Below are positions 27,601 to 35,571 of a DNA stretch of 64,000 nucleotides, piece after piece. The notes under the pieces are model-generated. The model was not told where the DNA came from. It was given only the letters and a program-made list of their open reading frames with translations, and searched no databases. Each line of letters opens with the position of its first letter. Position 1 is the stretch's first letter. The translations under genes and the position numbers were made by a program. This stretch comes from Siccirubricoccus sp. G192 (GTDB lineage Bacteria; Pseudomonadota; Alphaproteobacteria; Acetobacterales; Acetobacteraceae). Location of the stretch: contig NZ_JAHREN010000001.1 in the NCBI RefSeq assembly GCF_019084075.1, positions 2,887,501-2,951,500 on the forward strand, read 5' to 3'.

Positions 27601-28193
27601 ACATCCTCCGGCCGCAGGCGATCTACGGCTACTGGAAATGCGCCGGCCAGGGCAACGACCTGGTCCTGTTCGAGCAGGATGGCATCACCGAAGCCGCGCG
27701 CTTCACCCTGCCGCGCCAGCCGAAGCCGGATGGCGAATGCATCGCCGATCTTGTGCGCGACATCGGCGATGGCCCGCTGGCGCGCGACGTGATTGGCCTG
27801 CAGGTGGTCACGGTGGGCCAGAAGGCGAGCGAAGTAGCGCGGGCTTGGTTCGAGGAGAACCGCTACCAGGACTACCTCTACCTGCACGGGCTGTCGGTGG
27901 AGATGGCGGAGGCGATGGCCGAATACGTCCACAAGCGCATCCGCGCCGAATGGGGCTTCGCGGCCGAGGACGACCGCGACATGGACAGGATGCTGAGCCA
28001 GGGCTACCGCGGCGGTCGCTATTCCTTCGGCTACCCGGCCTGCCCGCGGCTTGAGGACCAGGAGCCCCTGATGCGCCTGCTCCAGGCCGAGCGGATCGGC
28101 GTGTCGCTCTCGGATGAATGGCAATTGCACCCGGAGCAATCCACCAGCGCCATCGTCCTGCACCACCCCAGGGCGAAATACTTCTCGGTCTGA
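24687..28193 (+). CDS. metH: Methionine synthase, cobalamin-dependent (full length)
   Basis: A 1168-residue MetH with all four modules. The homocysteine domain has the zinc cysteines in LNCATGP (near 222) and GGCCGTS (near 288). The methyl-tetrahydrofolate domain begins with FSIGERCNANGSKAW near 341. The cobalamin module has DVHDIGKNL, with its cobalt-liganding histidine, near 730. The SAM-dependent reactivation domain has RYSFGYPACP near 1110. It methylates homocysteine to methionine with 5-methyltetrahydrofolate in the cytoplasm. The ATG at 24687 was preferred to a TTG at 24672 because it begins at the conserved fold. Expression is probably set by the upstream ArsR-type regulator. No metF is in the window. 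Confidence 0.95.
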   Translation: MARPHLLDALKDRVLLCDGGMGSRVQALTLDIDRDYWGKENCTEVLNLSRPDLVRDIHRGYFAAGADMVETNSFGGSAVTLGEFELGERAFEINKVAAELAREAAESFADGRHRWVVGSVGPGTKLPSLGNIAYDPLEAALTEQCRGLIAGGVDCILIETCQDTLQIKAAVNGAKAARHAAGTDTPIFVQVTVETTGTLLVGPDIAAAATVVHALDVPLIGLNCATGPQEMAEHIRWLSQNWPGLLSAQPNAGLPELVDGQTHYPLGAEDMAGWMERFVREDGLNLIGGCCGTSVPHIQALDAMLRRIGEPRPAPVARKSYWVPSVASLYGATALRQENAYFSIGERCNANGSKAWRERQASHDWDGCVAIGREQVGEGSNSLDICTAFVGRDEVAEMNEVIRRFTSSVNSPLVIDSTETPVIESALKLHGGKPIINSINFEDGEKAATDRLVLAKKFGTAVIALTIDEVGMAKTAEDKLRIARRLVEFACTKHGLPQSDLLIDPLTFTIATGNEDDRKLGQWTLEGIRMIREEFPDIQIILGLSNISFGLNPAARHVLNSVFLDHAVRAGMTGAIVHVSKIKPLHLIPAEEVQVVEDLIFDRRREGYDPLQRLLEMFSGRKAADTAVRQKSETVEGRLKDRIVDGDRKGLEQELADAMAQGHTPLAIINDILLDGMKVVGELFGAGKMQLPFVLQSAETMKAAVAWLEPHMERVEGQEKGTIVLGTVKGDVHDIGKNLVDIILTNNGYKVVNLGIKVPLADILTAAKEHRAHAIGMSGLLVKSTVVMRENLEEMSRQGLNIPVMLGGAALTRNYVEDDCVRAYAQSDRLGRVAYARDAFDGLHLMDRVMGNGFDDYLAALQAKRVGKPKNEKRVLGTADPRGFAPVEIGYAQERRRRLTAGEPVPDPPFWGPRAIEASPKAVIPFINERSLYQSQWGFRKQGRSLDDFLGWAKQELRPVLKRMLAIAEADNILRPQAIYGYWKCAGQGNDLVLFEQDGITEAARFTLPRQPKPDGECIADLVRDIGDGPLARDVIGLQVVTVGQKASEVARAWFEENRYQDYLYLHGLSVEMAEAMAEYVHKRIRAEWGFAAEDDRDMDRMLSQGYRGGRYSFGYPACPRLEDQEPLMRLLQAERIGVSLSDEWQLHPEQSTSAIVLHHPRAKYFSV

Positions 28194-28220
28194 CCGGGCG
28201 GGCCCGGCTTGGGTGCCGGT

Positions 28221-28424
28221 TCAGGCGTCGCCGACGATCTGAACCACCTCGCCGGTGCCGCCGCAATTCGGGCAGGGCCGGTTCGCCTGCCTGCCGCTGC
28301 CATGGCACTCCGGGCAGGACACCATCCCGGTCTGTTTCGAGCCCGGCCTGGCTTGGTCGCCGGGGTTGCGGCGGTCGGTGGATGCGGCTGGCCCGGCCCC
28401 ATCGGCTCCGGAATCCTCTTCCAT
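28221..28424 (-). CDS. Small DnaJ-type zinc-ribbon protein (CxxCxGxG motifs)
   Basis: A 67-residue protein. The C-terminal half has MVSCPECHGSG and RPCPNCGGTG, two CxxCxGxG elements as in the DnaJ cysteine-rich zinc domain, and ends VVQIVGDA. The N-terminal half is polar and probably disordered. GGGAGG lies six bases before the ATG at 28424, which strongly supports translation. It is convergent with metH (27-bp gap) and divergent from the cation transporter. A structural zinc site is likely; its partner is unknown. Confidence 0.75.
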   Translation of the reverse strand: MEEDSGADGAGPAASTDRRNPGDQARPGSKQTGMVSCPECHGSGRQANRPCPNCGGTGEVVQIVGDA

Positions 28425-28604
28425 GCTGGCCTCCCATCTGCCACTCCGCCCCGAACGGGCCGCAGCCCCTTGCGTTCCGTCCCGCCGGGGGTTGCCCCCG
28501 GGGAGCCGCTCGGGGCATGAACCACCCCGCCCTCCGGAGCCGTTTCGCCAGGTGCAAGCCGCAGCCTCCCCACCCGCCCCGCACGGCCGGGCCCCTTGCC
28601 GCGC

Positions 28605-29492
28605 ATGAGCCGGGCCGTTCGAACCGCGGCCGGCAGCGTCCTCATTGCCTGCCTCGTGCTGGCGCTCAAGCTTGGCGCCTGGGCGCTGACCGGCAGCGTC
28701 GCGCTGCTGGCCGATGCGATGGAGAGCGTGGTGAATGTGGCCGCCGCGCTCGCCGCGTTGGCGGCGGTGCGCTACGCGGCGATGCCGCCGGATGCCAACC
28801 ACCCCTACGGGCATACCAAGGCGGAATATTTCTCAGCCGTGCTGGAGGGGGCGCTGATCGTCATCGCCGCGGTCGCCATCCTGCACCAGGCCTTGGGCGC
28901 CTTCTTCGTGCCGCACGCCCCGGACCAGCCGGCGCTGGGCCTGCTGGTTTCCGGTATTGCCACCGCCATCAATGCCGCCTGGGCCGCGGTGCTGTTCCGC
29001 CGCGGCCGCGCCGCCCGGTCGCCGGCGCTGCTGGCCGATGCGCGGCATCTGGTGGCGGATGTCGTCACCTCGGCCGGCGTGCTGGTGGGGGTCGGCATGG
29101 TGGCGCTGACGGGGCTGCTCTGGCTCGACCCATTGCTGGCAGCGCTGACCGCGGCGAATATCCTGTGGTCGGGCGGGCGGCTGGTGCGGGAATCGGTCGG
29201 CGGCTTGATGGATGAGGCGGTGGAGCCCGGCCTGATGGCCCGCATCCGCAACGGCGTCTCGACCAATGCGGAGGGGGCGATCGAGGCGCATGACCTCCGC
29301 ACCCGCCATGCCGGGCGGCTGACCTTCATCGAATTCCACCTCGTCGTCCCCGGCGAGATGCGGGTCGAGGAGGCTCATGCCATCTGCGACCGGATCGAGG
29401 CGGCGCTGAAGGCCGAGGTCGAGGACGCCATCATCACCATCCATGTTGAGCCGGAGGGCAAGGCGAAGCATCACGGCGTGCTGGTGCTGTGA
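28605..29492 (+). CDS. Cation diffusion facilitator (FieF-like) metal efflux transporter
   Basis: A 295-residue CDF protein with six predicted helices and a C-terminal cytoplasmic domain ending in ITIHVEPEGKAKHHGV. Helix 2 reads LLADAMESVVNVAAA, followed by NHPYGHTKAEYFSAV; helix 5 reads DARHLVADVVTSAGV. The helix 5 His/Asp pair of the transport site is present, while the helix 2 positions equivalent to FieF Asp45 and Asp49 appear as Glu and Asn. That variation is seen in a subgroup of CDFs and may change metal choice (zinc, iron or other). The ATG at 28605 was chosen over a TTG nine bases upstream. Its stop overlaps the GTG start of the TonB gene. Confidence 0.87.
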   Translation: MSRAVRTAAGSVLIACLVLALKLGAWALTGSVALLADAMESVVNVAAALAALAAVRYAAMPPDANHPYGHTKAEYFSAVLEGALIVIAAVAILHQALGAFFVPHAPDQPALGLLVSGIATAINAAWAAVLFRRGRAARSPALLADARHLVADVVTSAGVLVGVGMVALTGLLWLDPLLAALTAANILWSGGRLVRESVGGLMDEAVEPGLMARIRNGVSTNAEGAIEAHDLRTRHAGRLTFIEFHLVVPGEMRVEEAHAICDRIEAALKAEVEDAIITIHVEPEGKAKHHGVLVL

Positions 29493-30496
29493 ACGTGCTG
29501 GCGGGCGGGGCGGCAGGATGGCGGTTGCAGGAGGCGGACCGGCCCCTGCCTGGCCCAACCGAGCGGCCCGCCGCGCGGCTATCGGCCTGGGCCCCGGCGT
29601 TCTCGCTGCTGCTGCATGGCGCGGCGCTGGCCGCGATCCTGCTGCTGCTGCACCGGCCGCCCCCCCAGGCGCCGGCGCCGGAGCAGGCAGTGGAGATCAT
29701 CTGGCAGCAGGAGGCGGCCGAGGATTCGCTGGTGACGGGCGAAGTCCCTGCGCCGCCCGCACCGGCGGAGGCGGCGGCCCCGCCCGAGCCGGGCCCGCCC
29801 CCCAGCGTGCCGCCGCCAGCGCCTGCCGCCATGGCACCACCGCCGCCGCTGCCGCCCCCGGCACAGGCCACCGCCCCTGATCCAGTCCAGGCACCGCCAC
29901 CCCCGGAAGCGCCAGCCGTTCCGCCGCCGGCCTTGGCCGCCCTCTTGCCACCCCCGCTGCCAGCGCCCATCCCCGCGGTGACGCTGCCGCCCCCACCGGC
30001 GCCGGCCATGCCGGAAACTCCGCCGCCCGAGGAGGAGGCACTGCAGGAGCCGCCACTGCCCCTGCCACCACCACCCATGCCGCCGCCGCCGCGCCCTGCG
30101 CCGGCCCGGCAGGCGCCGCCTCAGGCCCAACCCCCGCCCCAGCAGGCGGCACCCTCGCCCTGGGGGGCAGGCCCGCCGCCCGTGGCGCTGGGTGGCAGCC
30201 GGGTGGTCGGCGCGGTCACGCCGCCTTCGCAGATTCCGGGATTCCGCAACCCGGAACCCGAATACCCCTTCGCCAGCCGCAGCCGCGGCGAGCAGGGCGT
30301 GGTCACGGTGCTGCTGCGCATCTCGGAGGCCGGCCAGGTCACGGGGGTCGAGGTGGTGCAGACCTCCGGCCATCCGGCGCTGGACGAGGCGGCGCAACGC
30401 GCCGCGCTGCGCTGGCGCTTCCGCCCGGCGCAGCGGGACGGCACGCCGGTCCCTGGCAGTATCCGCACCGCGATCCATTTCCGCTTGCGGCAATAG
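29489..30496 (+). CDS. tonB: TonB family energy-transducing protein
   Basis: A 335-residue protein with one N-terminal membrane anchor (about residues 32-54, AWAPAFSLLLHGAALAAILL) and a very proline-rich spacer of about 170 residues. The C-terminal TonB domain (about 245-335) has NPEPEYPFASRSRGEQGVV, GVEVVQTSGHPALDEAA and ALRWRFRPAQRDG. The spacer lets the protein span the periplasm and couple the proton motive force to outer-membrane receptors. No ExbB or ExbD gene is in the window. The GTG at 29489 overlaps the transporter stop by four bases (GTGA), indicating coupling. With the cobalamin adenosyltransferase and BtuB nearby, energising cobalamin uptake is a reasonable inference. Confidence 0.9.
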   Translation: MNVLAGGAAGWRLQEADRPLPGPTERPAARLSAWAPAFSLLLHGAALAAILLLLHRPPPQAPAPEQAVEIIWQQEAAEDSLVTGEVPAPPAPAEAAAPPEPGPPPSVPPPAPAAMAPPPPLPPPAQATAPDPVQAPPPPEAPAVPPPALAALLPPPLPAPIPAVTLPPPPAPAMPETPPPEEEALQEPPLPLPPPPMPPPPRPAPARQAPPQAQPPPQQAAPSPWGAGPPPVALGGSRVVGAVTPPSQIPGFRNPEPEYPFASRSRGEQGVVTVLLRISEAGQVTGVEVVQTSGHPALDEAAQRAALRWRFRPAQRDGTPVPGSIRTAIHFRLRQ

Positions 30497-30506
30497 GGCG
30501 CGCAGC

Positions 30507-31061
30507 ATGGTCAAGCTCAACGTGATTACCACCCGCGGCGGCGATGGCGGGGAGACCTCGCTCGGCGACGGCACGCGGCTGCGCAAGGACGCGCTCCGGA
30601 TCGAGGCGATCGGCGCGGTGGACGAGGCCAATGCCACGATCGGCCTGCTCCGCCTGCATGTGGCCGGCGAGGAGGATGCGATGCTGGTCCGCATCGCGCA
30701 TGACCTCTTCGACCTCGGCGCCGATCTCTGCGTGCCAGGCCTGGGCGGCGACCGCCTGCGCGTCGCCGCCGCGCAATGCGCCCGGCTGGAGGCGGAGATC
30801 GCCGCCATGAATGCCTCGCTGCCGGCGCTCACCAGCTTCGTCCTGCCGGGCGGCACGCCGGGGGCGGCGGCGGCGCATCTCGCCCGCACCGTCACCCGCC
30901 GGGCCGAGCGCCTGGTGGTGCGCCTCGCGGCGGCGGAGGCGCTGAACCCGGATGCGGTGCGCTACCTCAACCGGCTTTCCGACCATCTCTTCGTCCTGTC
31001 GCGCCGGCTGAACGGCAATGGCGCGGGGGATGTGCTCTGGGTGCCGGGCGGCTCGCGCTAG
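30507..31061 (+). CDS. Cob(I)alamin adenosyltransferase, PduO type
   Basis: A 184-residue PduO-type ATR. The ATP-binding N-terminus TRGGDGGETSLGDG and DALRIEAIGAVDEANATIGL, and the C-terminal RYLNRLSDHLFVLSR, are family signatures with the conserved arginine and asparagine residues. It transfers adenosyl from ATP to cob(I)alamin and makes coenzyme B12, usually delivered to enzymes such as methylmalonyl-CoA mutase. The start at 30507 follows the TonB stop by 10 bp, so it is in the same operon, although the ribosome-binding site is poor. Its location between tonB and btuB supports a cobalamin uptake and use locus. Confidence 0.92.
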   Translation: MVKLNVITTRGGDGGETSLGDGTRLRKDALRIEAIGAVDEANATIGLLRLHVAGEEDAMLVRIAHDLFDLGADLCVPGLGGDRLRVAAAQCARLEAEIAAMNASLPALTSFVLPGGTPGAAAAHLARTVTRRAERLVVRLAAAEALNPDAVRYLNRLSDHLFVLSRRLNGNGAGDVLWVPGGSR

Positions 31062-31066
31062 CCGGG

Positions 31067-31991
31067 ATGCCGCCGGGCCCGCGCACCCTGCTCCTCGCCA
31101 ATCCGCGGAGCCGGAAGGGCGGCGATGCGGCCATGCTCCTTGGCCTGCTGCGCGATGCCGGGCTCGACCCGATCTGCCCGGCGGAGGTGGCGGGCCAGGG
31201 GGGCCGTCGCGCTGATCCGCGCCCATGCCGGCCAGGTGGACCGGGTGGTGCTGGCCGGCGGCGACGGCACCATGAATGCCGCCGCCCCCGCCCTGCTGGA
31301 GAGCGGCCTGCCCTTTGGCATCATCCCGATGGGCACCGCCAACGACCTGGCGCGCACCCTGGGGATTCCGGAAGACCCGGCGGCGGCGGCGCGGATCGCC
31401 GCGGGCGGGCGGCTGCATGCCATCGATCTCGGCCTGGCCAATGACGTGCCCTTCTTCAACGTGGCCAGCATCGGCTTCGGCGTCGACCTGACACAGGCGC
31501 TGACGCGGGATGCCAAGCGGCGCTGGGGCAAGCTCGGCTACCTGGTGGCGGCGCTGCGCGTGCTGGCACGGCTCAGGCCCTTCACCGCCGAGGTCAGTTG
31601 TGGCGGGCGGGTGCTGCGCAGCCGCACCGTGCATATCGCGGTCGGCAATGGCCGCCACTATGGCGGCGGCATGACGGTCGGCGAGGATGCGCGGATCGAT
31701 GACGGCAGGCTGCAGGTCTTCAGCCTGGAGGTCGCCAGCTTCTGGCGCCTGCTGCTGCTGCTGCCCTCGCTCCGCCGCGGCGACCATGGGCGCTGGCAGG
31801 AGGTGATGACCGCCGCGGGGCAGGAGCTGGAAATCCGCACCCGGCGCCGCCGCGCCGTCAATACCGATGGCGAGATCACCACCCGCACCCCGGTCCGCTT
31901 CCGCCTGCTGCGCGGCGCGGTGCAGGTCTTCGTGCCCGAGGATGCCCCGGCGGAGATGGCAGGCATCAGCGGGCCGCCCCGAGCAGGATGA
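31067..31991 (+). CDS. Diacylglycerol/lipid kinase family protein, YegS-like (frame broken once)
   Basis: About 308 residues after correction. The first frame gives the nucleotide-binding start [19 protein letters not shown]. The second gives [20 protein letters not shown] (GGDGT motif), [32 protein letters not shown] and the C-terminal lobe VNTDGEI. The break is a G6 run at 31198-31203; five bases restore [13 protein letters not shown]. Members phosphorylate diacylglycerol, sphingosine or phosphatidylglycerol at the membrane; the substrate is not predictable. The start lies five bases after the ATR stop. The 3' end overlaps the convergent ynfA-like gene by 26 bp. Confidence 0.84.
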
Positions 31992-32289
31992 TGCCGGCGC
32001 CGAGCAGGCAGACCGCCGCCCCGGCGAGATCCCAGGCGGTGGGCACCTGCCGCTCCACTGCCCAGAGCCAGAGCAGCGAGGCGGCGATATAGACCCCGCC
32101 ATAGGCGGCATAGGCCCGGCCCGCCGCATCGCTCTCCACCAGTGTCAGCAGCCAGGCGAAACCGGCGAGGCAGGCCAGGCCCGGCAGCAGCCACCAGGCC
32201 GAGGCACCCTGCCGCAGCCAGGCCCAGAAGGCGAAGCAGCCGGCGATCTCGGCCAAAGCCGCGCCGGCATAGGCAGGCAGGGCGCTCAT
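31966..32289 (-). CDS. ynfA: YnfA family small multidrug-resistance-like membrane protein
   Basis: A 107-residue protein with four membrane helices. [52 protein letters not shown] and the [15 protein letters not shown] end match the UPF0060/YnfA family in sequence and length. YnfA resembles SMR drug exporters; efflux of cationic compounds has been reported for some members. It overlaps the convergent lipid kinase by 26 bp and lies 22 bp from the btuB stop, downstream of btuB on the same strand? No: it is read after btuB on the minus strand, so it could be cotranscribed with it. Confidence 0.9.
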   Translation of the reverse strand: MSALPAYAGAALAEIAGCFAFWAWLRQGASAWWLLPGLACLAGFAWLLTLVESDAAGRAYAAYGGVYIAASLLWLWAVERQVPTAWDLAGAAVCLLGAGIILLGAAR

Positions 32290-32311
32290 CCCTGCCCGTA
32301 GCCTGCCTTCG

Positions 32312-34247
32312 TCACAGCGCGAAACGCGTGCCGACCAGCACGCTGCGGCCCGGGGTGACGAAGCCGTTCACCGGCTCGAAGCGGCTGTTGCCGAGGTTGC
32401 GCGCCTCCAGGAACAAGCCGACCTGGTCCCAGGCCTGCCAGGTGGCGGTGAGGTGCAGCACCGTGCCGGCCGGGTTGTTGCGAGGCGTGGGATTGGCCTG
32501 CCCGGTATTGTCGTAGCTGGCGAAGGCGCCCTCCGGGCTGGGGCCGGTGAAGAGCAGGGTCGGCGCGATCACCACCCGCGGCAGCGGCGCCAGCCGCGCG
32601 GTGAGGCTCACCACATGTTCCGGGCGGCGCGGCAGGCGCTGGTCGGTATTGGCGTCGAAAGCCTCGGTGATGGTCCAGGTGGCCGTGGCCTCCAGCCAGG
32701 CGGCGGGGCGCAAGGTCAGGCCAAGCTCGGCGCCGTGGATATTGGCCCGGTCGACATTGGCGAGGGTATCGAAGCCGGCATTGAAGTTGATGAGGTCGCG
32801 CACCCGGCTCTGGAAGAAGGTGAAGGAGGGCATGGCGAAATCGGGCCGGCCGAATGCCGCGATATCGGTCTCCGCCCCCACCTCCCAGCCGAAGGAGCGT
32901 TCCGGGCGCAGATCCGGATTGCCCTGGAAAAAGCCCGGGATCACGCCGAAGCGCTGGAACAGGGAGGGCGCGGCGAAGCCAGTGCCGGCCGAGGCACGCA
33001 ACCGCGACGCCAGTTCCGGCACGGCCAGCACGGCGCCGAGCCGCCAGGTGGTGGCATCGGTGAAGCCGGTGGTGGCGTCGTGCCGCAGCCCCGCCGTCAG
33101 GTCCAGCCGCTCGAAGAGGCGGTATTGCAGCGTCGCATAGCCGCCGGTGCTGTGCTGCTGCGCATCCACCGTGGTGCGGAAGGGGGGTGCCATTGGCGCT
33201 GCGGGCGGATTCCAGCGCATGGGTGATGCCGAAGCCGAGCGTACCATCGCGCAGCGCGCCAAGGCCCGGCAGCCGCAGCGTATTGCCCCAGTCGAGGGTG
33301 GTGCGGCTGCCGCGATAGAGGTCATCTGCGGTCGAGCTGCTCACGCTGTCCGGCAGGTTCGTGTAGCGGCGGCGGTCCTCGGTGGCGGCCAGGCGCAGCC
33401 CGGTGGTCCAGGCGCCGTCGAAAAGCCGGGTCTCGCCGCGGATCTGGCCGAAATACCGGCGGTCCTCGCCGGAATAGTTCGGATCGTCGCGCGGCACGCT
33501 GTCGAGGCCGAGGTTGTTCTGCCGCCAGCGCAGCAACCCCTCGACGCGGGTGCCGGGCTGCGGCGTCCAGCCGAGCCGGGCGGTGCTGGCGGCGCCGCGG
33601 AAGCCGTCGCGCTCGCCGATGTTCGGCAGGCGCGGCGCGATGGTGTTGAAGCCCTGGGTGCTGACGGATTGGCCCGAAAGCAGGTAGTCGAAGGCGCCCA
33701 GCGTGCCGGTGGCGCCGAGCCCGCCGCGCAGCGTCCGCTGCGTGCCGCCGGCCAGCTCGCCATAGGGGGCGAAGGCGCGGTCGGGCGGAGCGCGCCGCGT
33801 CACCAGATTGACCACGCCGCCGATCGCGGCGGAGCCATAGAGGGCCGAGGCGGGGCCGCGCACCACCTCGATCCGCTCCACGTCGAAAAGCAGGTCATTG
33901 CCGAAATTGAAGGCGCCGTTCGGCTCCGCGGGGTCGTTGACCGGCACGCCATCCAGCAGCACCAGGACGCTGCGGCTGCTGTTGCCACGCAGGAAGCCGC
34001 TGGCCTGCTGCCCCAGCCCGCCGGTCTGGGCAATGCGGAAGCCCGGCACCGCAGCCAGCGCCTCCGGCAGGCTCTGGTAGCCACGTTCCTCGATCTGCTG
34101 GCGGGTGATGACGGTGATCGCGGCCGGCACCCGTTCCTGCGGCGTCGGCACGCGGGTGGCGGTGACGATGGTATCGGGGATGGCCTGCTGCGCATGGGCA
34201 GGGGGGGTGAAGCCCAGGGCGAGGGCGAGGGGCAGAAGGCGTCGCAT
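32312..34247 (-). CDS. btuB: TonB-dependent vitamin B12 receptor (frame broken once)
   Basis: About 645 residues after correction. The signal peptide is [19 protein letters not shown], then a TonB box-like DTIVTATR, the plug ([54 protein letters not shown]) and a beta-barrel. The second frame begins [20 protein letters not shown] and ends VLVGTRFAL. The break is a G6 run at 33182-33187 (plus strand); five bases restore ANGTPFRTT. The protein would import cobalamin across the outer membrane with TonB energy. GGAGG lies seven bases before the ATG at 34247. A cobalamin riboswitch in the leader identifies the ligand far better than the barrel sequence does. Confidence 0.9.
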
Positions 34248-34454
34248 CGGTTCCTCCGTGCGGACATGACGACACGCCCCGTCCCGGGAACCCGGAACGG
34301 GACAAGGAACGTCGTTCCCGCATGCGGAGGACGCATCGCCAGGGGGCGATGCGGTCCCTTGGCGATGCGATGCGGCGAGCCCCTGTGGAGCGCGCCGCAG
34401 CCGCATGGCCCTTCCGTTGCGCCGGTCTACCCCGCCCGGCACGCGCGAGACGGC
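34248..34454 (-). other. btuB leader between riboswitch and start codon
   Basis: About 205 bases of untranslated leader. It holds inverted repeats such as CGCATCGCC with GGCGATGCG (34334-34375 region) and CCCGTTCCGG with CCGGGACGGG (34278-34301), the latter with one mismatch. No stem is followed by a T-run, so control by translation initiation or Rho is more likely than an intrinsic terminator. No gene is seen. Confidence 0.5.
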
Positions 34455-34680
34455 TCTGCGCCGGCCGGTCTCCTGGCTCGCGGTGTTGCCGCTGCGGCCT
34501 GGCCTCGCCCCGGAGGGCGATTGGGTGGTCGCAGCGGCGAAGGGGGGTTCCGCCTTCTCACGCCCCAGGTGAAGCCCCTGGGCGCGCAATGGCATGCTGG
34601 AACCCGCTCACCGCCTACAGTTGCGGGGGCAGCCGCGGCCTGGACCCGGCTTCCGCCGTGCCGTTCCGCGTTCCCGTTTC
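34455..34680 (-). ncRNA. Cobalamin riboswitch upstream of btuB
   Basis: On the minus strand the aptamer begins near GGGAACGCGGAACGGCACGG, with the core GGAAGCCGGGTCCAGG and CTGCCCCCGCAACTGT, equivalent to the usual GGTnnAAnUCC and CCCGCCACUGU elements. It ends with the B12 box AGCCAGGAGACCGGCC at about 34463-34479. These two conserved blocks at the right spacing (about 170 nt) identify the class. When cobalamin is bound, downstream btuB expression should fall. The outer boundaries are approximate. Confidence 0.88.
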
Positions 34681-34722
34681 AGCCCTTGCGGGCCACCGGC
34701 GCATGCGGCGGCTTTAGCAGAG

Positions 34723-35376
34723 TCAGAAGAGCCAGCCCAGGGCCTTCACGCCGAAGAAGCAGAGCGTGCCCAGCACCGCGGTGGCGAAGGCGCAGCCCGC
34801 CAGGGTGATCGCCATGCCCCAGCCGGTGGTGCGGTTGTCGTGCTCCACGAGGCCAAGCGCCATGATGATATTGCCGAAGGCCGGCGGGCCATTGGTGCCC
34901 GGCCCCGGCAGGATCAGCATGATCGCCACATAGGCGGTGAGCCAGCCGAAGAACCGGTCGCCCAGCGGCGAGGTGAAGATGCCCGGCCGCGGCTTCACAT
35001 ACTGCTCCACCTTGCGCAGCCACTTGGTGGAGGCGCCGGTGAGTCGCAGCAGATCCGCCCGCTTGATGCTCTGCTTCGCGATGAAGCGTGGCAGCTTCGG
35101 CGTCCGCCGGCCGAACCCCATCTGCACGCCGAGCACCAGCATCGGCAGGCCGAAGACCGAGGCCATGCCGGGCAGCAGCGAGGGCAGGCAGAGCAGCAGG
35201 ATCAGCAGGCCGAAGGCACGGTCGCCGAAAGCCTCCGCCATCTCGCCTAGCGTGATGCGCTCGCCCGGGCAACGAGCCGCCACCTCCGCCACGATGCGCG
35301 AAATTGGCGCTCCTTCACCGTCATGGCAGCCCTGCGGCAACGCCACGACGAGTGGGGCCTCGACGTTTCCGTCCAT
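34723..35376 (-). CDS. exoD: Exopolysaccharide synthesis ExoD family membrane protein
   Basis: A 217-residue protein with several membrane helices. The cytoplasmic start PISRIVAEVAARCPGERITLGEMAEAFGDRAFGLLILLLCLPSLLPG... (only key part: ITLGEMAEAFGDRAFG) and PGIFTSPLGDRFFGWLTAY are ExoD hallmarks. ExoD of rhizobia affects exopolysaccharide production and alkali tolerance, but its biochemical activity is unknown. The ATG at 35376 gives the usual family length; the upstream open frame is not family-like, and the ribosome-binding site is weak. It stands alone between the riboswitch and the enoyl-CoA hydratase. Confidence 0.85.
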   Translation of the reverse strand: MDGNVEAPLVVALPQGCHDGEGAPISRIVAEVAARCPGERITLGEMAEAFGDRAFGLLILLLCLPSLLPGMASVFGLPMLVLGVQMGFGRRTPKLPRFIAKQSIKRADLLRLTGASTKWLRKVEQYVKPRPGIFTSPLGDRFFGWLTAYVAIMLILPGPGTNGPPAFGNIIMALGLVEHDNRTTGWGMAITLAGCAFATAVLGTLCFFGVKALGWLF

Positions 35377-35571
35377 TCCCGGTTTCTGACCCTTCGTCCC
35401 AGAGGGTGGCGCCCCGGACAAGGAGGCCACCGCGTAAGCCTTGCCGCCCGCAACCTCTTTCCGGGATCGAGACGGCGGGCCAGAGATTATGCGGAAGCGG
35501 CTGTCGATGCACTGCAATTCTGGCGCTGGCAAGGGTGGCCGGCCGGGCAAATCGCCGGCCGGCCCCGGGCC

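Noticed and set aside
24927..28166. 1079-codon open frame antisense to metH
   Set aside because: Shadow of high-GC codon use. The sense strand encodes a complete MetH with all motifs, while the antisense product is His/Arg/Asp-rich with no family features.
34200..34208. G7 run (C7 on the coding strand) in the btuB signal peptide as another frameshift
   Set aside because: The frame through it gives a complete signal peptide (GFTPPAHA) joined correctly to the TonB box, so no correction is needed.
34278..34301. Hairpin in the btuB leader as an intrinsic terminator
   Set aside because: The stem has one mismatch and no T-run follows it on the minus strand.
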